Of a stretch of DNA of 64,000 bases, positions 1-10,580 are shown piece by piece (position 1 is the first letter of the stretch; each line of letters starts with the position of its first letter). The translations under genes and the position numbers were made by a program. The stretch comes from Lunularia cruciata (taxonomy: Eukaryota; Streptophyta; Marchantiopsida; Lunulariales; Lunulariaceae). The notes beneath the pieces were generated by a model. It did no database searches and was not told where the DNA came from. It saw only the letters and a program-made list of their open reading frames with translations. The stretch is from the NCBI GenBank assembly GCA_948567375.1, contig OX419756.1, forward strand, positions 67,966,333-68,030,332, written 5' to 3'.

Positions 1-239
1 ATGGATCTAAATATACCAAATCCTCTCCCTTTCAACACTCAATTAGAAATCTCTTATGTAGTTAGACCAAATGTGAGGTTTAGGAATTTCATAGTCTGCA
101 ATTTTGGTGAGGAATAATATCAGCAAATGATAGCCTTTGAGGTCCGAATGGTAGTCCCAATCATCTATGCCTCTTCTTGAGTGATCATACTAACCCTTTA
201 TTGAAGTAAGAAATAGCAATTGAGGGTTTGCCATGTGTT

Positions 240-1060
240 CAAATCATGGAGCCACAATTGCAAGATCTGATGCAAAGAATGCAAGGGATGTTGAATGAGT
301 TTTGAGAGATCAAAATGAAAATGAAGGCATTCCAAAGTCAAGTACATATGTTCTAGAATGATCATGTAATGCAAGAAGTGGAATCATCCTAAAACCTAAT
401 AACAATGGCCAATGTACCTAGAGAGTCACTCATGCCAATGACACCACCCTGATCAACAATGAATCCACATTGGTACTATAGATGAAGAAGATGTTCAACA
501 TCAAGCCTTACAAAGACAATATTCCATGGAAGTAGTGGAAAATTGGATTTCAAGAATGAATTGATACTTTTGATTATTCACAATTGAGACCCTTTATCAT
601 TCTATAGGTGTGTTTGCATGTGGGTACCTAATCAATAAAGCCCTCATATGGTACAATGCTTGGGAATGATCAATGTTAGTAGAAGAAGAGAGATCACTTG
701 GACAATAATGCAAGAAGTGTTGCTAGAGAATTTCCAATCCATGGATTCCAAGAAAATGGCTCTAACCCAACTACAGAAGTTGAAGTAGAAGAATAACATA
801 CAAGAGTACATGGTAGCATTTCTTGATCTACATGTTGCAATAATTGATATGAGTCAAGTAAAAGCTCTTGACAATTTCAAATAGGGTTAAAAGAGAAAAT
901 TTTCCAAGAAGTAATAGTACAAAATCCTTGCACCATTTTTGAAGCCATTGCGTGTGGTCAGAGAATAATAGGAGTGCTTAGAAGAGGTGAAGAAAAAGTC
1001 CCAACTCAACACTATTGGGTTGAAACAATGCACTTTGGTGGACCAAGTCTTATGGAATTG
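240..1060 (+). pseudogene. Degenerate Ty3/gypsy gag (element D)
   Basis: This is a gag relic of an LTR retrotransposon, the capsid precursor that packages the element RNA. Reading across stops and shifts gives a start like MEPQLQDLMQRMQGML near 246. The typical gag tail follows: a LQKLK-x-KNNIQEYMVAFLDLH stretch near 770-835, then ALDNFK and a K-R-K-x-F-x-x-V-V-x-N-P run near 865-930. The spacing matches the family pattern of 'LxxLxQxxSVxEYxxxFxxL...FxxGLxxxIxxxVxxxxP'. No open frame longer than about 90 codons survives and no zinc knuckle is visible. Protease and RT remains of the same element follow on the same strand. It is certainly non-functional. The family assignment rests on these motifs alone. 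Confidence 0.65.
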
Positions 1061-1349
1061 GGTAACATTTTTGTTCAAGACCAAGAGCATAACTACTCCA
1101 AGGAGAACAGGGACGGGCTGAAGAAAGGAGAGATGGAGTCCCATGAGTAGAAGAGGTCTGAGCATAACAATGATGTTAAAATTCTAGCCAAGTTGGTCAC
1201 ATAGCCATCAATTTTCATGCCTATCTTCCTAGATGGCATTGGCTTCCCTATATGCAACTTTTGAACATCTTGGAGAAACAAATCAAAGAGGAGGAAACTA
1301 AAATCACATCGGAAAACAAAGATTACCGATAAATGTACTTACAACCTTA

Positions 1350-1874
1350 TTGGCTCTATGGAGAGGAGTAAAAGCAAAGGGAGGAAGAGGACAAGTGCAC
1401 AAAGGTCAAAGAAGACAAATACACGACTGGTTTGTAAATGGAGTCCTAGAAGACAATCAGGTGAGAGTATTGATAGACCTTAGAGCAATAGAGAATTTCT
1501 TATCTTGCTTTGTTGCAATAAGGTTGGAGATGGAACTAGAGAAGGATGAGAATGATGAAGAAGAGTTACTAATGGTCAGACAAGAAGATGAGTCGTTACC
1601 TAGAAAGGTAGCACTCTTTGTGAGAGAGTATCAAAAAGAAATTGAGTGGCAAGTGATATGGTTAGCTTGTTATGATGTGATCTTAGGCATATCATGGATT
1701 GAGCACTACAACCCAATGGTAGATTGGAGAAAAAAAATAGTGAGAACTAGCCAATGGAAGATCATTGGTGATAGAGAAAGATCACAAATGAAAGAACTGC
1801 CTCTTTATGTCATAGGGACAAGAGCTACTAGTAAGACATGTAGATGTTTGATGGGTCTAATAAGAGAAGTCTAG
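1350..1874 (+). pseudogene. Ty3/gypsy aspartic protease region (element D)
   Basis: An open stretch of 174 codons matches the protease-to-RT part of a Ty3/gypsy polyprotein. Near its N-terminal third, VLIDLRAIENFLS lies where the catalytic 'xLIDSGASxNFI' motif belongs. The active-site Asp is kept, but the following Ser-Gly-Ala has become Leu-Arg-Ala, so the enzyme would be dead. Further on, YDVILGISWIEHYNPMVDW is the standard '(Y)DVILGMxWLxxxxPxIDW' motif that closes the protease domain in plant gypsy elements. The start codon is only the first Met of the surviving frame. The frame lies between the gag relic and the RT relic in the expected order. Confidence 0.8.
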
Positions 1875-1917
1875 TAGAGTGCACAACTTGATAGAAAAAT
1901 TATTGAGAATTTGAAAG

Positions 1918-2530
1918 ATGTGGCCAATGAGTTTCAAGATATCTTTCTTGATGGTTTACACTCAAGATTACCACCAAATATGTGAGTATATCATAAAATT
2001 AAGATACTTCCTAGGAAGATACCTCCTTGTAAGACCCCATATTGACTATCATCTCATGAGTTGGAGGGAGGAGTGCAAGGCTCAAATTGAGGATATGCTA
2101 CAAAAAGAGTTTATCCAACCTAACATATTACCATATAGGGCCCTTGTCTTGTTTGTGAAGAAGAAGGATGATATATGCACATGTGCATTGACTATCAGGG
2201 CCTAAATCAATAAATAGTGAACAAAAAATACCCATTACCTTGTATGGATGCCTATTCAATCAACTCAATAGGGCAAAAAACTTCACCAAACTTGATCTAC
2301 AAAGCGGTTATAATCAAATCAAGATTATGGAGTAAAACATACATAAAACTACCTTTTGAAAAAGGTATGGTCACTTTGAGCACCCAATGATGCCAATTCA
2401 GCCTCCTCACCAATGCACCAATCAATTTCATGAGTTTGATGAATGATATGTTTTATCTACACTTGGATAAATCTATTATCATTATCTTGGATGATCTTAG
2501 TTAAAAGTAGAACAATGAAGGAGTACAAGC
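1918..2530 (+). pseudogene. Ty3/gypsy reverse transcriptase fragment (element D)
   Basis: This is the fingers and palm part of a retrotransposon reverse transcriptase. The open part (1918-2205) holds the N-terminal RT motifs, ending in FIQPNILPYRALVLFVKKKDD, as in 'IRPSxSPxxSPVxFVKKKDG'. Beyond the stop the sequence continues as K-L-D-L-x-S-G-Y-N-Q-I near 2290-2320, then L-T-N-A-P near 2405, and finally L-D-K-S-I-I-I-I-L-D-D near 2462-2495, which is the catalytic (Y/F)xDD box with Tyr/Phe replaced. Several stops and shifts break it. RNase H, integrase and the 3' LTR are not visible downstream, so the element is truncated here. Confidence 0.75.
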
Positions 2531-3475
2531 AACATATGTGAGAAGTCCTCCAGCTTTTATGATAAAAGTAGTTGTATACAAAAGTCTCAAAGTGCAAGTT
2601 TTGGAAAGTCACATATGCATTTACACATGTCATACTATTCTTCCTCATATATGAAGAACACCCTTTCACACCTTTAAGCTTGGTAAAGAACCACCCAATG
2701 ATGATATAAACACTTTTGTTACAAAACTTGATGATATAAATACTTTTGTTTTTAGAATACAACAAAGTGTGTAGAATGTCAAGCAAAGGTTGTAGATAGC
2801 CCAAAATCAAAAAAAATAATTATGAAAATGCACATTATAGCCATATAGAATGAGTATATAATGGATACCATTTCCAACATGGAAGCCCACAACTAACTTG
2901 ATCAATGCACCAATGTTAGTGCGATTTTTTCAGTAACAACTTTGTAACAAGGATGTTGCATCTTACAAGAAGGAGGTTTGTAATACCATTAGCTTGATAT
3001 ATTATCTAGAGGTGGAAAATGGTATGGTAATATCTTGAGGGATTTTATTTATGATGGTCTAAGTAGATTAGATAGAGGTGTCACCAAAAGAGTACCTCTA
3101 CTGATAGGACAAAGGTCAAAAACACCCTAAAAACTTTAGAGCTAATTTTTGAGGCCTAAATGGATGAATTAGGCCTTGAAAAGTAAAAAATTTCCCACCT
3201 TTGAAAGAAGAAGCATTGTCTTTTCCACCCATGTTTGTCTCAACAAGGGTTTTCTAATGGTACCGCACCCATGTTGCTTTGAGTTTCCTATAGAAAGATT
3301 TTCCAAAAAATTTGGTTGGTCAAACTTGTTTGACCAACAAAATAGGATAAGGATCAATATATCACCAACCCATACAACTAATCTAAGGGTGGAGCTTGCT
3401 AACATATCATCAATCCATGTATTTGATCCAAGGATGTAGCTCACTTTGAATCTCTTTGCTATATAATAAATACAA
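2531..3475. other. No recognisable gene; probable repeat debris
   Basis: AT-rich sequence between the RT relic of element D and the first LTR arm of element C. Open frames on both strands are short, overlap each other and match nothing I recognise. A short phrase, 'acttgatgatataaa...acttttgtt', occurs twice around 2695-2755. I see no gene here. Confidence 0.4.
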
Positions 3476-3935
3476 TGTAAAGACTGAGAAAAGGAATATG
3501 AGAAAGGAATATCAAGGTGAAAGATCACATTGGGACTCTTGAATGAGAGAAACTCCAAATACCTCGAATGAGCTCAAGCTTTGGTATTTATAAGAACATA
3601 CAAGGCTCTCATAAGTTTCTCAAGAAGGTTCCTTAAAGCCACTTTCTTAGAGTGGAAGCCAACTTAATCAGGAAGCTTCTTGAGAAACTCCCTCTAGAAG
3701 CCACCTACTTGGCGTGCAAGCTAAGCTAGTTGGGAAACTTCCCAAGAAGTTTTTTTCTAGAAGCTACCTACTTGGTATGCAAGCTAAGCTGTCGGAAAGC
3801 TTCCCAAGAAACTTCCTCCTAAATCACCACTTGGCATGCACATTACCTAATACTTAGAAGGTACCAAGTAGCTTCCTAGATACTTCTAGAATATTTTTAT
3901 AATTCTTGGCTTATTTGCTACTTTGTTAATCTTGA
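3476..3935 (-). repeat. LTR of chromovirus family A/C, left arm of inverted pair
   Basis: The sequence begins TGTAAAGACTGAG, like the LTR of element A at 14038 (TGTAAAAGACCAAG). It carries the same order of landmarks: an 'attgggac-cttgaatg' block, a TATTTATA box near 3580 (TATAAATA on the minus strand), the conserved 'caagctaagctagttgg' phrase, and several GAAnnTTC modules. The outer end of the LTR and the PPT are deleted: the LTR joins straight to chromodomain sequence near 3936. A second copy in opposite orientation lies at 4708-5172. Confidence 0.75.
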
Positions 3936-4707
3936 AGACGATACCCTTTCCAAAGGACTTTGTACTCCGTATGTTGTTGGCAACCATGTTAAATGTAGCA
4001 ACTTGCAAGAATACAATCAACTTCATACTCCTCATGATCATAGATAGGGATGGGAGGAGGAAGAGGGGGTAAGATACAAGAGGAAAAGGATGGATGCATT
4101 AAAAACAAAGGGTTTCAACTTGGAAGACAAGGTGGATACACATATGACAAGGAAAGACAAGTCAATAAGCAATAGGAGAAATGATTTGGGTGACATCAAA
4201 TGGACCTATCCAATGAGGAGCAAGTTTACAAACTTGGGTATCAAGGAAAAAGAGTAGGTTATGAGAAGAAATCATGACCTTATCATTGAGTTAAAAGGTA
4301 AGATCACGATGATGTTGGTTTACGTATTATTTTGACGATTTTGAGCAACAAGGAGATGAGATTTTGCTTGTTATAAGGATTGGGATATTGTGGTTAAGAA
4401 GGTGGAAGTGTGAAGGACATGAGATGGAGGAGAAGCAAGGAGGGGTTTGGAACAAGTGAATCTTGGCCAAAATTAAAGAAGAAAGAAGAGAATTTGGTGC
4501 TTACATGTTTGGAATTATTGTAGGCAAATTCAGAAACTGCAAGACATTCATCCTAGTTGGTATGGTGAACATTGACAAAGGCATGAAGTATATCCTCCAA
4601 GGTGCAATTTTTCACATTTGATTTATCTATCAGTTTTAGTAAGATAGGTCATGGAAAAAACAAGTTTGATGCCAAGTAGCTAGAAGAGTGTTTGCCAATG
4701 AATTAGT
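3936..4707 (-). mobile_element. Chromovirus 3' pol remnant (chromodomain and integrase tail), element C
   Basis: This spacer between two facing LTR arms matches, with many substitutions, the 14570-15370 part of element A. It shares the block around 'ccctttccaaaggac-ttgtactccgtatgttg', which encodes the chromodomain on the minus strand. It also shares the stretch near 4300-4380 and the block near 4470-4640 ('ttattgtaggcaaattc'), which encode integrase C-terminal sequence. No usable frame remains. The rest of pol, gag and the PBS are missing, so this is a truncated element later joined to an inverted LTR. Confidence 0.65.
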
Positions 4708-5172
4708 TGAGACTAAGAAAGTAGCAAGTAGGCCAAATTTGTCAAGAATTATAAGAATATTTTAGAAGCATCTAGGAAACTACTTGGTAACTTCCAAGTA
4801 TTTTGTAATGTACATGCCAAGTGGTGACTTCTAAGAGGAAGCTTCTTGGGAAGCTTCTTGATTAGCTCAGCTTGCATGCCAAGTAGGTTGCTTCTAGAAA
4901 GAAGCTTCTTTGGAAGCTTCTCAACTAGCTTAGCTTGCATGCCAAGTAGATGGCTTCTAGAAAGAAGTTCCTTAATAAGCTTCCTAGATAGCTTGGCTTG
5001 CACTCTAAGAAAGCAACTTCTAAGAAGCTTCTCAAGGGCCTTGTATATTCCCTATAGATACCAAAGCCCAAGCTCATGTTAGGCATTCAAAATTTCCCTC
5101 ATTCAAGAGTCCCAATGTGATCTTTCACCTTGATCTTCTATTCTCTTATTTCTCTCCTCAATCATTTTTACA
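4708..5172 (+). repeat. LTR of chromovirus family A/C, right arm in opposite orientation
   Basis: Reverse complement of the LTR at 3476-3935. It ends in 'catttttaca' (5163-5172), the inverse of TGTAAA..., and contains 'ccaatgtgatctttcacctt', the inverse of 'aaggtgaaagatcacattgg' at 3513-3532. Read inward, both arms keep the 'gcatgccaagtagg' and GAAGCTTC-rich segments. The arms are about 460 bp each with a 770-bp spacer, so a transcript across the locus could fold into a long imperfect hairpin. Confidence 0.75.
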
Positions 5173-6706
5173 TTATATACTATGAAAAAGCTACACACCA
5201 AAGATAGTAATTACCAAAGTAATTCAAGTGACTAGGGTAAAGTCAAATAAAGTCTGAAAGTCTGAAGGAATAATTCCATGGGTAGGTGATTTTATGTACA
5301 TCTACCAACTAGTCAAGGATTCCTTCACATGAGTTATCCTTAGATTAGGGAAAAATCCACACCACCAAGGCTTGTGGGCCCAAGAGTTCTCAACTCTTTC
5401 CTCAAAGTCAAATAACTAGGAATAATTACAAAGCAATATATTAGAAGACAAAATAGTGATGCTCACTCTTTTCCCTTCCTCTAGAATGGGGTCACCTTTG
5501 TCTTAGCTAGGACTAACTCTAGTTAATCATGGCTAATATAAAAGCTTAGATAAACTCCATATAGATAACCTTTCTCCACTACTTACAATACCAAACTTAA
5601 TACCTCTATAGAGCATATATGCATCAATTAGTGTTACATTTATACATGCATCAATGGGTAATACAAACTTACAAGGAGGAGCAAATGGATCAGCTTGCCT
5701 TTTGGTTGACAGAGCACTTGGATAGAAAGTTCACCATTGTATGTAATACCTATCTATTGATGATAACTTAGTATAGGAAGCAAACAAAGGAGATATTAGG
5801 CAACTTAGGGACAAATATAGTTCCTTGTAGCAGAGCACCAGGCAAAGGTTGCTTTGCCTCAGTGAAGCAGGGACAATTGTTCTAGAGTAACCCAAAGTCC
5901 TTCTTAGTTGTAGATATTTCCCTTAGTTGTAAACATTCATAGTTGTAAATAGTTTTGGAAGAATGACTTTGGTTTTGTATAGGAATTTGTTATTGATTAT
6001 GAATTTGGAGTTGTAATTCCAAAGAATTTATATTTCAAATTAATTTTAGGAAGGGCCTACACCTTCCATGATATGTGTAAAGAGTTTAATTAGTTTACAG
6101 AAAATTAGGATAAGAAAAGACTAGAATCCTAAGTGAGTGATGTAGGAAGAAATAGAAGATTACAAAGAAACCCTCTTAATTTGTAAATCAGACCTTGGCT
6201 ATAACTTAAAGGTTTCATAATTATAAACTTCTAGAGCTTGATTAAGTCCATAAATAGTTTAAGATATGTATCACAATCTATGTTAGCTACAAATAGTATA
6301 ATAGAGAAAAAAATTGAATAGCTGAAAATTTCCAAAGCAATTTGGCATCAAATTTAGTAATTTTTAAAATATTTTATTATGGTCAATTATAATTGTAAAA
6401 TTTATATATATAATTTTAAGTTATTTATTATTAGAACACATTTCTATTGAAAATTGTATAATAATATTGTAGAGATATATAATCTTGAGATGAGTATAAG
6501 CTCCTTAACACCAAATCTACACACTAGATTGTAATAAATAGACCATAAATAGATCTCATGTAATGGATAATGGAACATTTAATCAGGGAGTACTTTAAAA
6601 CATAAAATTTGATTCTCTTAATTTATTCAAATGAAGATTTGACATAACCATCGAATACTAACTTAAAGGTTGAGTATACTAGAAACTCTTCAACTTTAGT
6701 TAACTC

Positions 6707-6709
<3 letters not shown>

Positions 6710-6742
<33 letters not shown>
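6710..6742. repeat. (TA)n microsatellite
   Basis: An uninterrupted run of about sixteen TA units. Such runs are length-variable. Nothing around it suggests a function. Confidence 0.95.
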
Positions 6743-6743
<1 letters not shown>

Positions 6744-8318
6744 CTATTTTTCATGAGATTTTATCTACGACTGATTCTTATCTACAACAAGTGATATTTC
6801 CTTGATTATGTTATAACAAGGATTGAGATTACATAACATATGGATATATACTTTCTATACCTTTCTCGTAGACTTGAAGCTGCAAATAGTGGACATTTAG
6901 CTTCCCGCAATGAGATACTCTAGTTTATTATTTTGAACCTTGCTTATCAAGCAAACGATTCACAAAAATGAGTACAAGTCTTCTTTACGACTACACAGAG
7001 ATTTTAGATACTTCTTTGTCACTTTGTACTAAATTTCATGTCAATAAATATTTTTAATAAAATATTTCTTTGTATCGAGTATCGTCTTGGTTGTACTTAC
7101 TTGTATGAACGTTGGACTTAGTCTTTAATATGGTAAGGTAAATCAATTGATGAAACGACCACAGTAAATTTTGACGGTGAAAACTGTACTAAATAATCTC
7201 AAAAGGCTGGGTTCGTTTATGAGATTGATGTGATATCCCAAGTTCATAGATTATTATAGTTTATTTTGCATCAAAAGTAGATCAAGCTCCAAATCAGTTT
7301 TTATAACATATGGGATTTGAATAATATGAATAAATCTCTGAATATCTATAAAGAATATCCAAAAAGTTAGATTTTTCAAATGATAAAATTGTTTAAACTA
7401 TTATTTTATATCCAAAGTCCACTATATGTTGCATGGACAATAAAAAATATATTGCTTGTATCCCACATATTATTGCTTCCAAAATGTTGTAACATATGGT
7501 AGTCATAACATAAATATGCTTTTATAGCTCTCCACATAGACTCTAGAATATTGGTGCATACACCTATTTGGGGGTCTGTGAAATTTGAATGATTCAAGGT
7601 TGAATGTTGGAATCCAAATCGTACTACAATGTAAAATTTCCAACAATGGCTCTATATCAACGTACTGATACAGATTATCAATGAAGTTTCTTTAGTTCAA
7701 TTAGGAATATCTCATCACTCTATCGTTCAACTCCTCCAGAAATTGATTGTCCGTCTACCTTCTTCTCCTTGTGAAAATTTGGTTTCCCGAATTTTGATTT
7801 GTCAATCGCAACTATTCTACCGGTCCACTAATCTTCTCGTTTGTAGCAGCTAGTGAACCTGCACATGCATTTCTACAAAATCCCAGCCATTTTGTAATTG
7901 TTTTCCAAGATGGACCTCCTGCCCAATAAGGTATAAATTCTGCTGGTAATTTCCACCGTCAGTTATGAATAATTCAAAATATTTGCCTGACTAGAAATCT
8001 TGATTGGGTGAACCAGGTATCCGTCCTTGAGCTTAAGAACACTTTAACACTAACAACATCACACATATCCATCGATTGCAGATGCTTTTCCTTCTTCTCT
8101 TCATGTGTCCGTTAAATCGCATTAAACTGAGTGATAATTGTAATTCTTCACATAATTTAAGCGCTTTTTCTAGAGAACTCGTAAGTTCTATCAGGAACGT
8201 AAGAGTGATCATTTGCTGCTCTGCGATCAGCTCTTCCTTCTCCTTCTCGATCTGTAATTTTTATATATATTTTTTTCATTCGGAATCTGTGCTTTTTCCT
8301 TTCTCTTCTTTGATCTGC

Positions 8319-8440
8319 ATCCTCTTCCTCTTTTTCTCTATTCTCTCTTCCCTCGTCTTGAGCTTCATTACATTCTTTGATGTGAATCCTCTTCCTCTTT
8401 TTCTCTATTCTCTGGTCTTGAACTTCATTTTGTTATCGTG
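8319..8440. repeat. Tandem duplication of a CT-rich segment, period about 67 bp
   Basis: The phrase 'atcctcttcctctttttctc' starts at 8319 and again at 8386, each time followed by 'tattctct...tcttga-cttcatt'. The second copy lacks about nine bases of the first. The overlapping open frame at 8076-8525 is low-complexity Ser/Phe/Leu and is probably not a gene. Confidence 0.7.
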
Positions 8441-8824
8441 TAAAAATCTGGTAGGAATTTGCAAAGAATTAGAACATAATGATCAAAAGTGCGTCGAGAG
8501 TACTATAGATGATAGAGAGCGATAGAGATCAGTCTACAATGTATAATATATCGGGCTCTCCTTTTATCTGATTCTTTCCTTATTCTCTCTTCCCCGCTCA
8601 CATATTCGACCTCAGACACTCCGTTAACTCAAACGCTCAAAAAACTCCATAAACTCAAGATCCTCGTACTATAGTTGAATAGATCCTTAATATGGAAATT
8701 CTTTGATCGCTTGCTGTTCATTCTGACACCATCTCTAGATATCCTCCCTCTTCTAACAAAAGCTGTCCCCCAGGAGTGAACCATCTTCTTCGAGTGTAAC
8801 AATAAAATTTTACATCAATCGGAT

Positions 8825-8935
8825 TCTCGTATTGGGGCTTAGCCCCATGTTACCTTTTTTGTCTCTCCCTTGTACGGCTTGATGGGGTCTTCCCATCCTT
8901 CAGTTTTCCTACGCGGTCGCCTTTTTACTGATTCT
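8825..8935 (+). repeat. LINE 3' tail copy 1 (GGGGCTTAGCCCC hairpin)
   Basis: This dispersed unit reads TTGGGGCTTAGCCCCA, then 'tgttacctttt-tgtct-cccttgtacggcttgatggggtcttcccatcc' and ends near 'ctacgcggtcgcctttt'. GGGGC-TTA-GCCCC folds into a tight hairpin. The same unit follows LINE coding remnants at 10440-10580 and at 33640-33792, so I infer that it is the 3' UTR of the LINE family, present here as a 5'-truncated copy. Confidence 0.7.
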
Positions 8936-9357
8936 CATATTCAGTCTCCACTTTACAGTGAGCTTCACTGGCAGTTTGTTTTCCATGTCAAATTGAAGAG
9001 CGACACTCGAAAAGGTAATGGTTTAACGGCGAGCTAGACAGGGGAAATCGATCATGAGTTTCTCTGTCTGGTTTGAAAAAGGTTCAATCAGAAGAGATAA
9101 TAGTTGAAGGAGTCAACGAGCTAAGTTCATGCAATAACTCAAAGCCAGAGTTGAAATGCAAAAAGGATCTCAATCTTCACTGCAAACATCAGTTGACGAC
9201 CGTGTAGACCAGAATGATAGTACGTGGGATGCACTGTAGGTAGACTCTCGAACCGTGGACTTCGACAGTCTAAGCTTCCACGAGAATATGATAACGATTA
9301 CGTGCGGTGTTGTACTCTGATCACGGTCGTGGTAGATAAGCATTGTACTGTTGCACG

Positions 9358-9402
9358 TCCTTCCCATCCTTCGTGCTTTCTACGCGGTCGCCGTTTTCTT
9401 TC
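9358..9402 (+). repeat. Partial LINE 3' tail copy 2
   Basis: Only the terminal part of the tail unit is present: 'ccttcccatccttc', a short gap, then 'ctacgcggtcgcc'. It lies between two fuller copies in the same orientation. It could be a very short insertion or a local duplication. Confidence 0.55.
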
Positions 9403-9574
9403 CCTTGCACGTCTGCAAATGAACCTTCAGAACTTGCATGGCGAGAAACTTTATTGGAGTTTCTTGACGTCTTTGCACTACAAATCTCTATCGAGCAACT
9501 TTGGAGATGATTACAGTCAATTAATGATATTTCTATACACGAATAGATACTATATACACAAGGTATAGCTAGGA

Positions 9575-9712
9575 AATCTTAGGTGCGGTAGGGCAGATTT
9601 CTCATACAGACTCTATTGGGGTTTAGCCCCATGTTACCTTTTCTGTGTCTCCCTTCTACGGATTGATGGGGTCTTCCCATCCTCCATTTTTCCTACGCGA
9701 TCACCTTTTACA
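9575..9712 (+). repeat. LINE 3' tail copy 3
   Basis: A fuller copy that starts upstream of the hairpin with 'cttaggtgcggtagggcaga' and 'ttctcatac', as in the copies at 10460 and 33760 (inverse). It continues through TTGGGGTTTAGCCCCA to 'ctacgcgatcacctttt'. The hairpin has one stem change that leaves a G-T pair. Confidence 0.7.
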
Positions 9713-9841
9713 CAAAAATATACACAAGGTTAGCTTAGTTTCCTTGCATAATCTCATTTGCGGGTGTTGAACCCACACTATAGGCTCATGACATAAGCCA
9801 TCCTTTTCTTTCATAGATACGCCACCATGATATATATCTTT

Positions 9842-9894
9842 TGCAAAACAGTACCTTGATTCACATTTTAAGTGAATCAAGGTACTGTTTTGCA
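9842..9894. repeat. Perfect 23-bp inverted repeat with 7-nt loop
   Basis: The arms 9842-9864 and 9872-9894 are exact reverse complements (first arm begins TGCAAAACAGTACCTTG). They are separated by the loop at 9865-9871. No mismatch was found on direct reading. In decaying neutral sequence such a long perfect palindrome must be recent or constrained. I see no terminator-like T tract, transposon end or promoter beside it. Confidence 0.9.
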
Positions 9895-10039
9895 TGAAGA
9901 TACCTCATTTTAATACCAATACCTCATGACTTTGGATTCTTCTTGTTGATCCACTCAATTACAACCTATGATGACATTAGGGATATACATTAGGGAGAGT
10001 GAATACCTTGTTTGGAGTGTTCATATATTTGATAGATGG

Positions 10040-10580
10040 TAAGAGTCCGAGTAAACTTATACTTGGTCCAAGATAATCAAGTCACAATAGCGGATGTTAT
10101 AGTTATGGACCTTACATCTAATGCAACTTTGGAGGAAGTGATTACTCATCGTGTAGATGAGCAGAGTGGCAACATGCAAGATCTCCACGTATAGAGGCAT
10201 GCAAGGTCACCTCTTTTTCCTCTAGCCTTAGAGTTATTATGAAGCAATAGATATGGCATTCAAAACATTTGACATAGAATGTGCAAGAGCATATCATAAT
10301 TTGTAACATATTTCAGATGTTGTGTGTCCATTGCTCTATAGAGAGCATTAGCTAGTGCAACCTATAGGAGAGCAATCACACAAGGTGTTGCTTCTTTGGA
10401 TGCTCCAATAGTTTGTAGACCTTATGACTTGCATAGCTTGGATATCTTTGGTGCAATAGGGCAGATTTCTCATATTGATACTAATGGGGCTTAGCTCCAT
10501 TTTACCTCTTTTGTCTCACCCTTGTACAGCTTGATGAGGTCTTCCCATCCATCATGTTTCATCATGATCATCTTTTTCTT
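10040..10580 (+). pseudogene. 3' end of LINE: nuclease-region remnant and 3' UTR
   Basis: This stretch is the inverse of 37575-37980 and its continuation at 33640-33792. In frame it reads V-T-I-A-D-V-I-V-M-D near 10085-10115, which aligns with A-D-V-V-V-M-D of the minus-strand LINE copy, and later F-P-L-A-L-E-L near 10220, aligning with V-P-L-A-L-E-L. In LINEs with a C-terminal restriction-like nuclease, this part carries the PD-(D/E) active-site region. A shared noncoding block follows and then the GGGGCTTAGCTCC hairpin tail (about 10490-10570). It is a 5'-truncated dead copy on the plus strand. Confidence 0.65.

Larger units (their letters stand above)
5173..8824. other. No recognisable gene
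   Basis: About 3.6 kb of AT-rich sequence with only short open frames and no motif I recognise. It contains a TA microsatellite (6710-6742) and a pyrimidine-rich duplicated segment (8319-8440), listed separately. Confidence 0.45.

Noticed and set aside
4846..5082. Opposing open frames at 4749-5082
   Set aside because: They are translations of the AGAAGCTTC-rich LTR arm. The Ser/Leu-rich periodic protein reflects the repeat, not coding.
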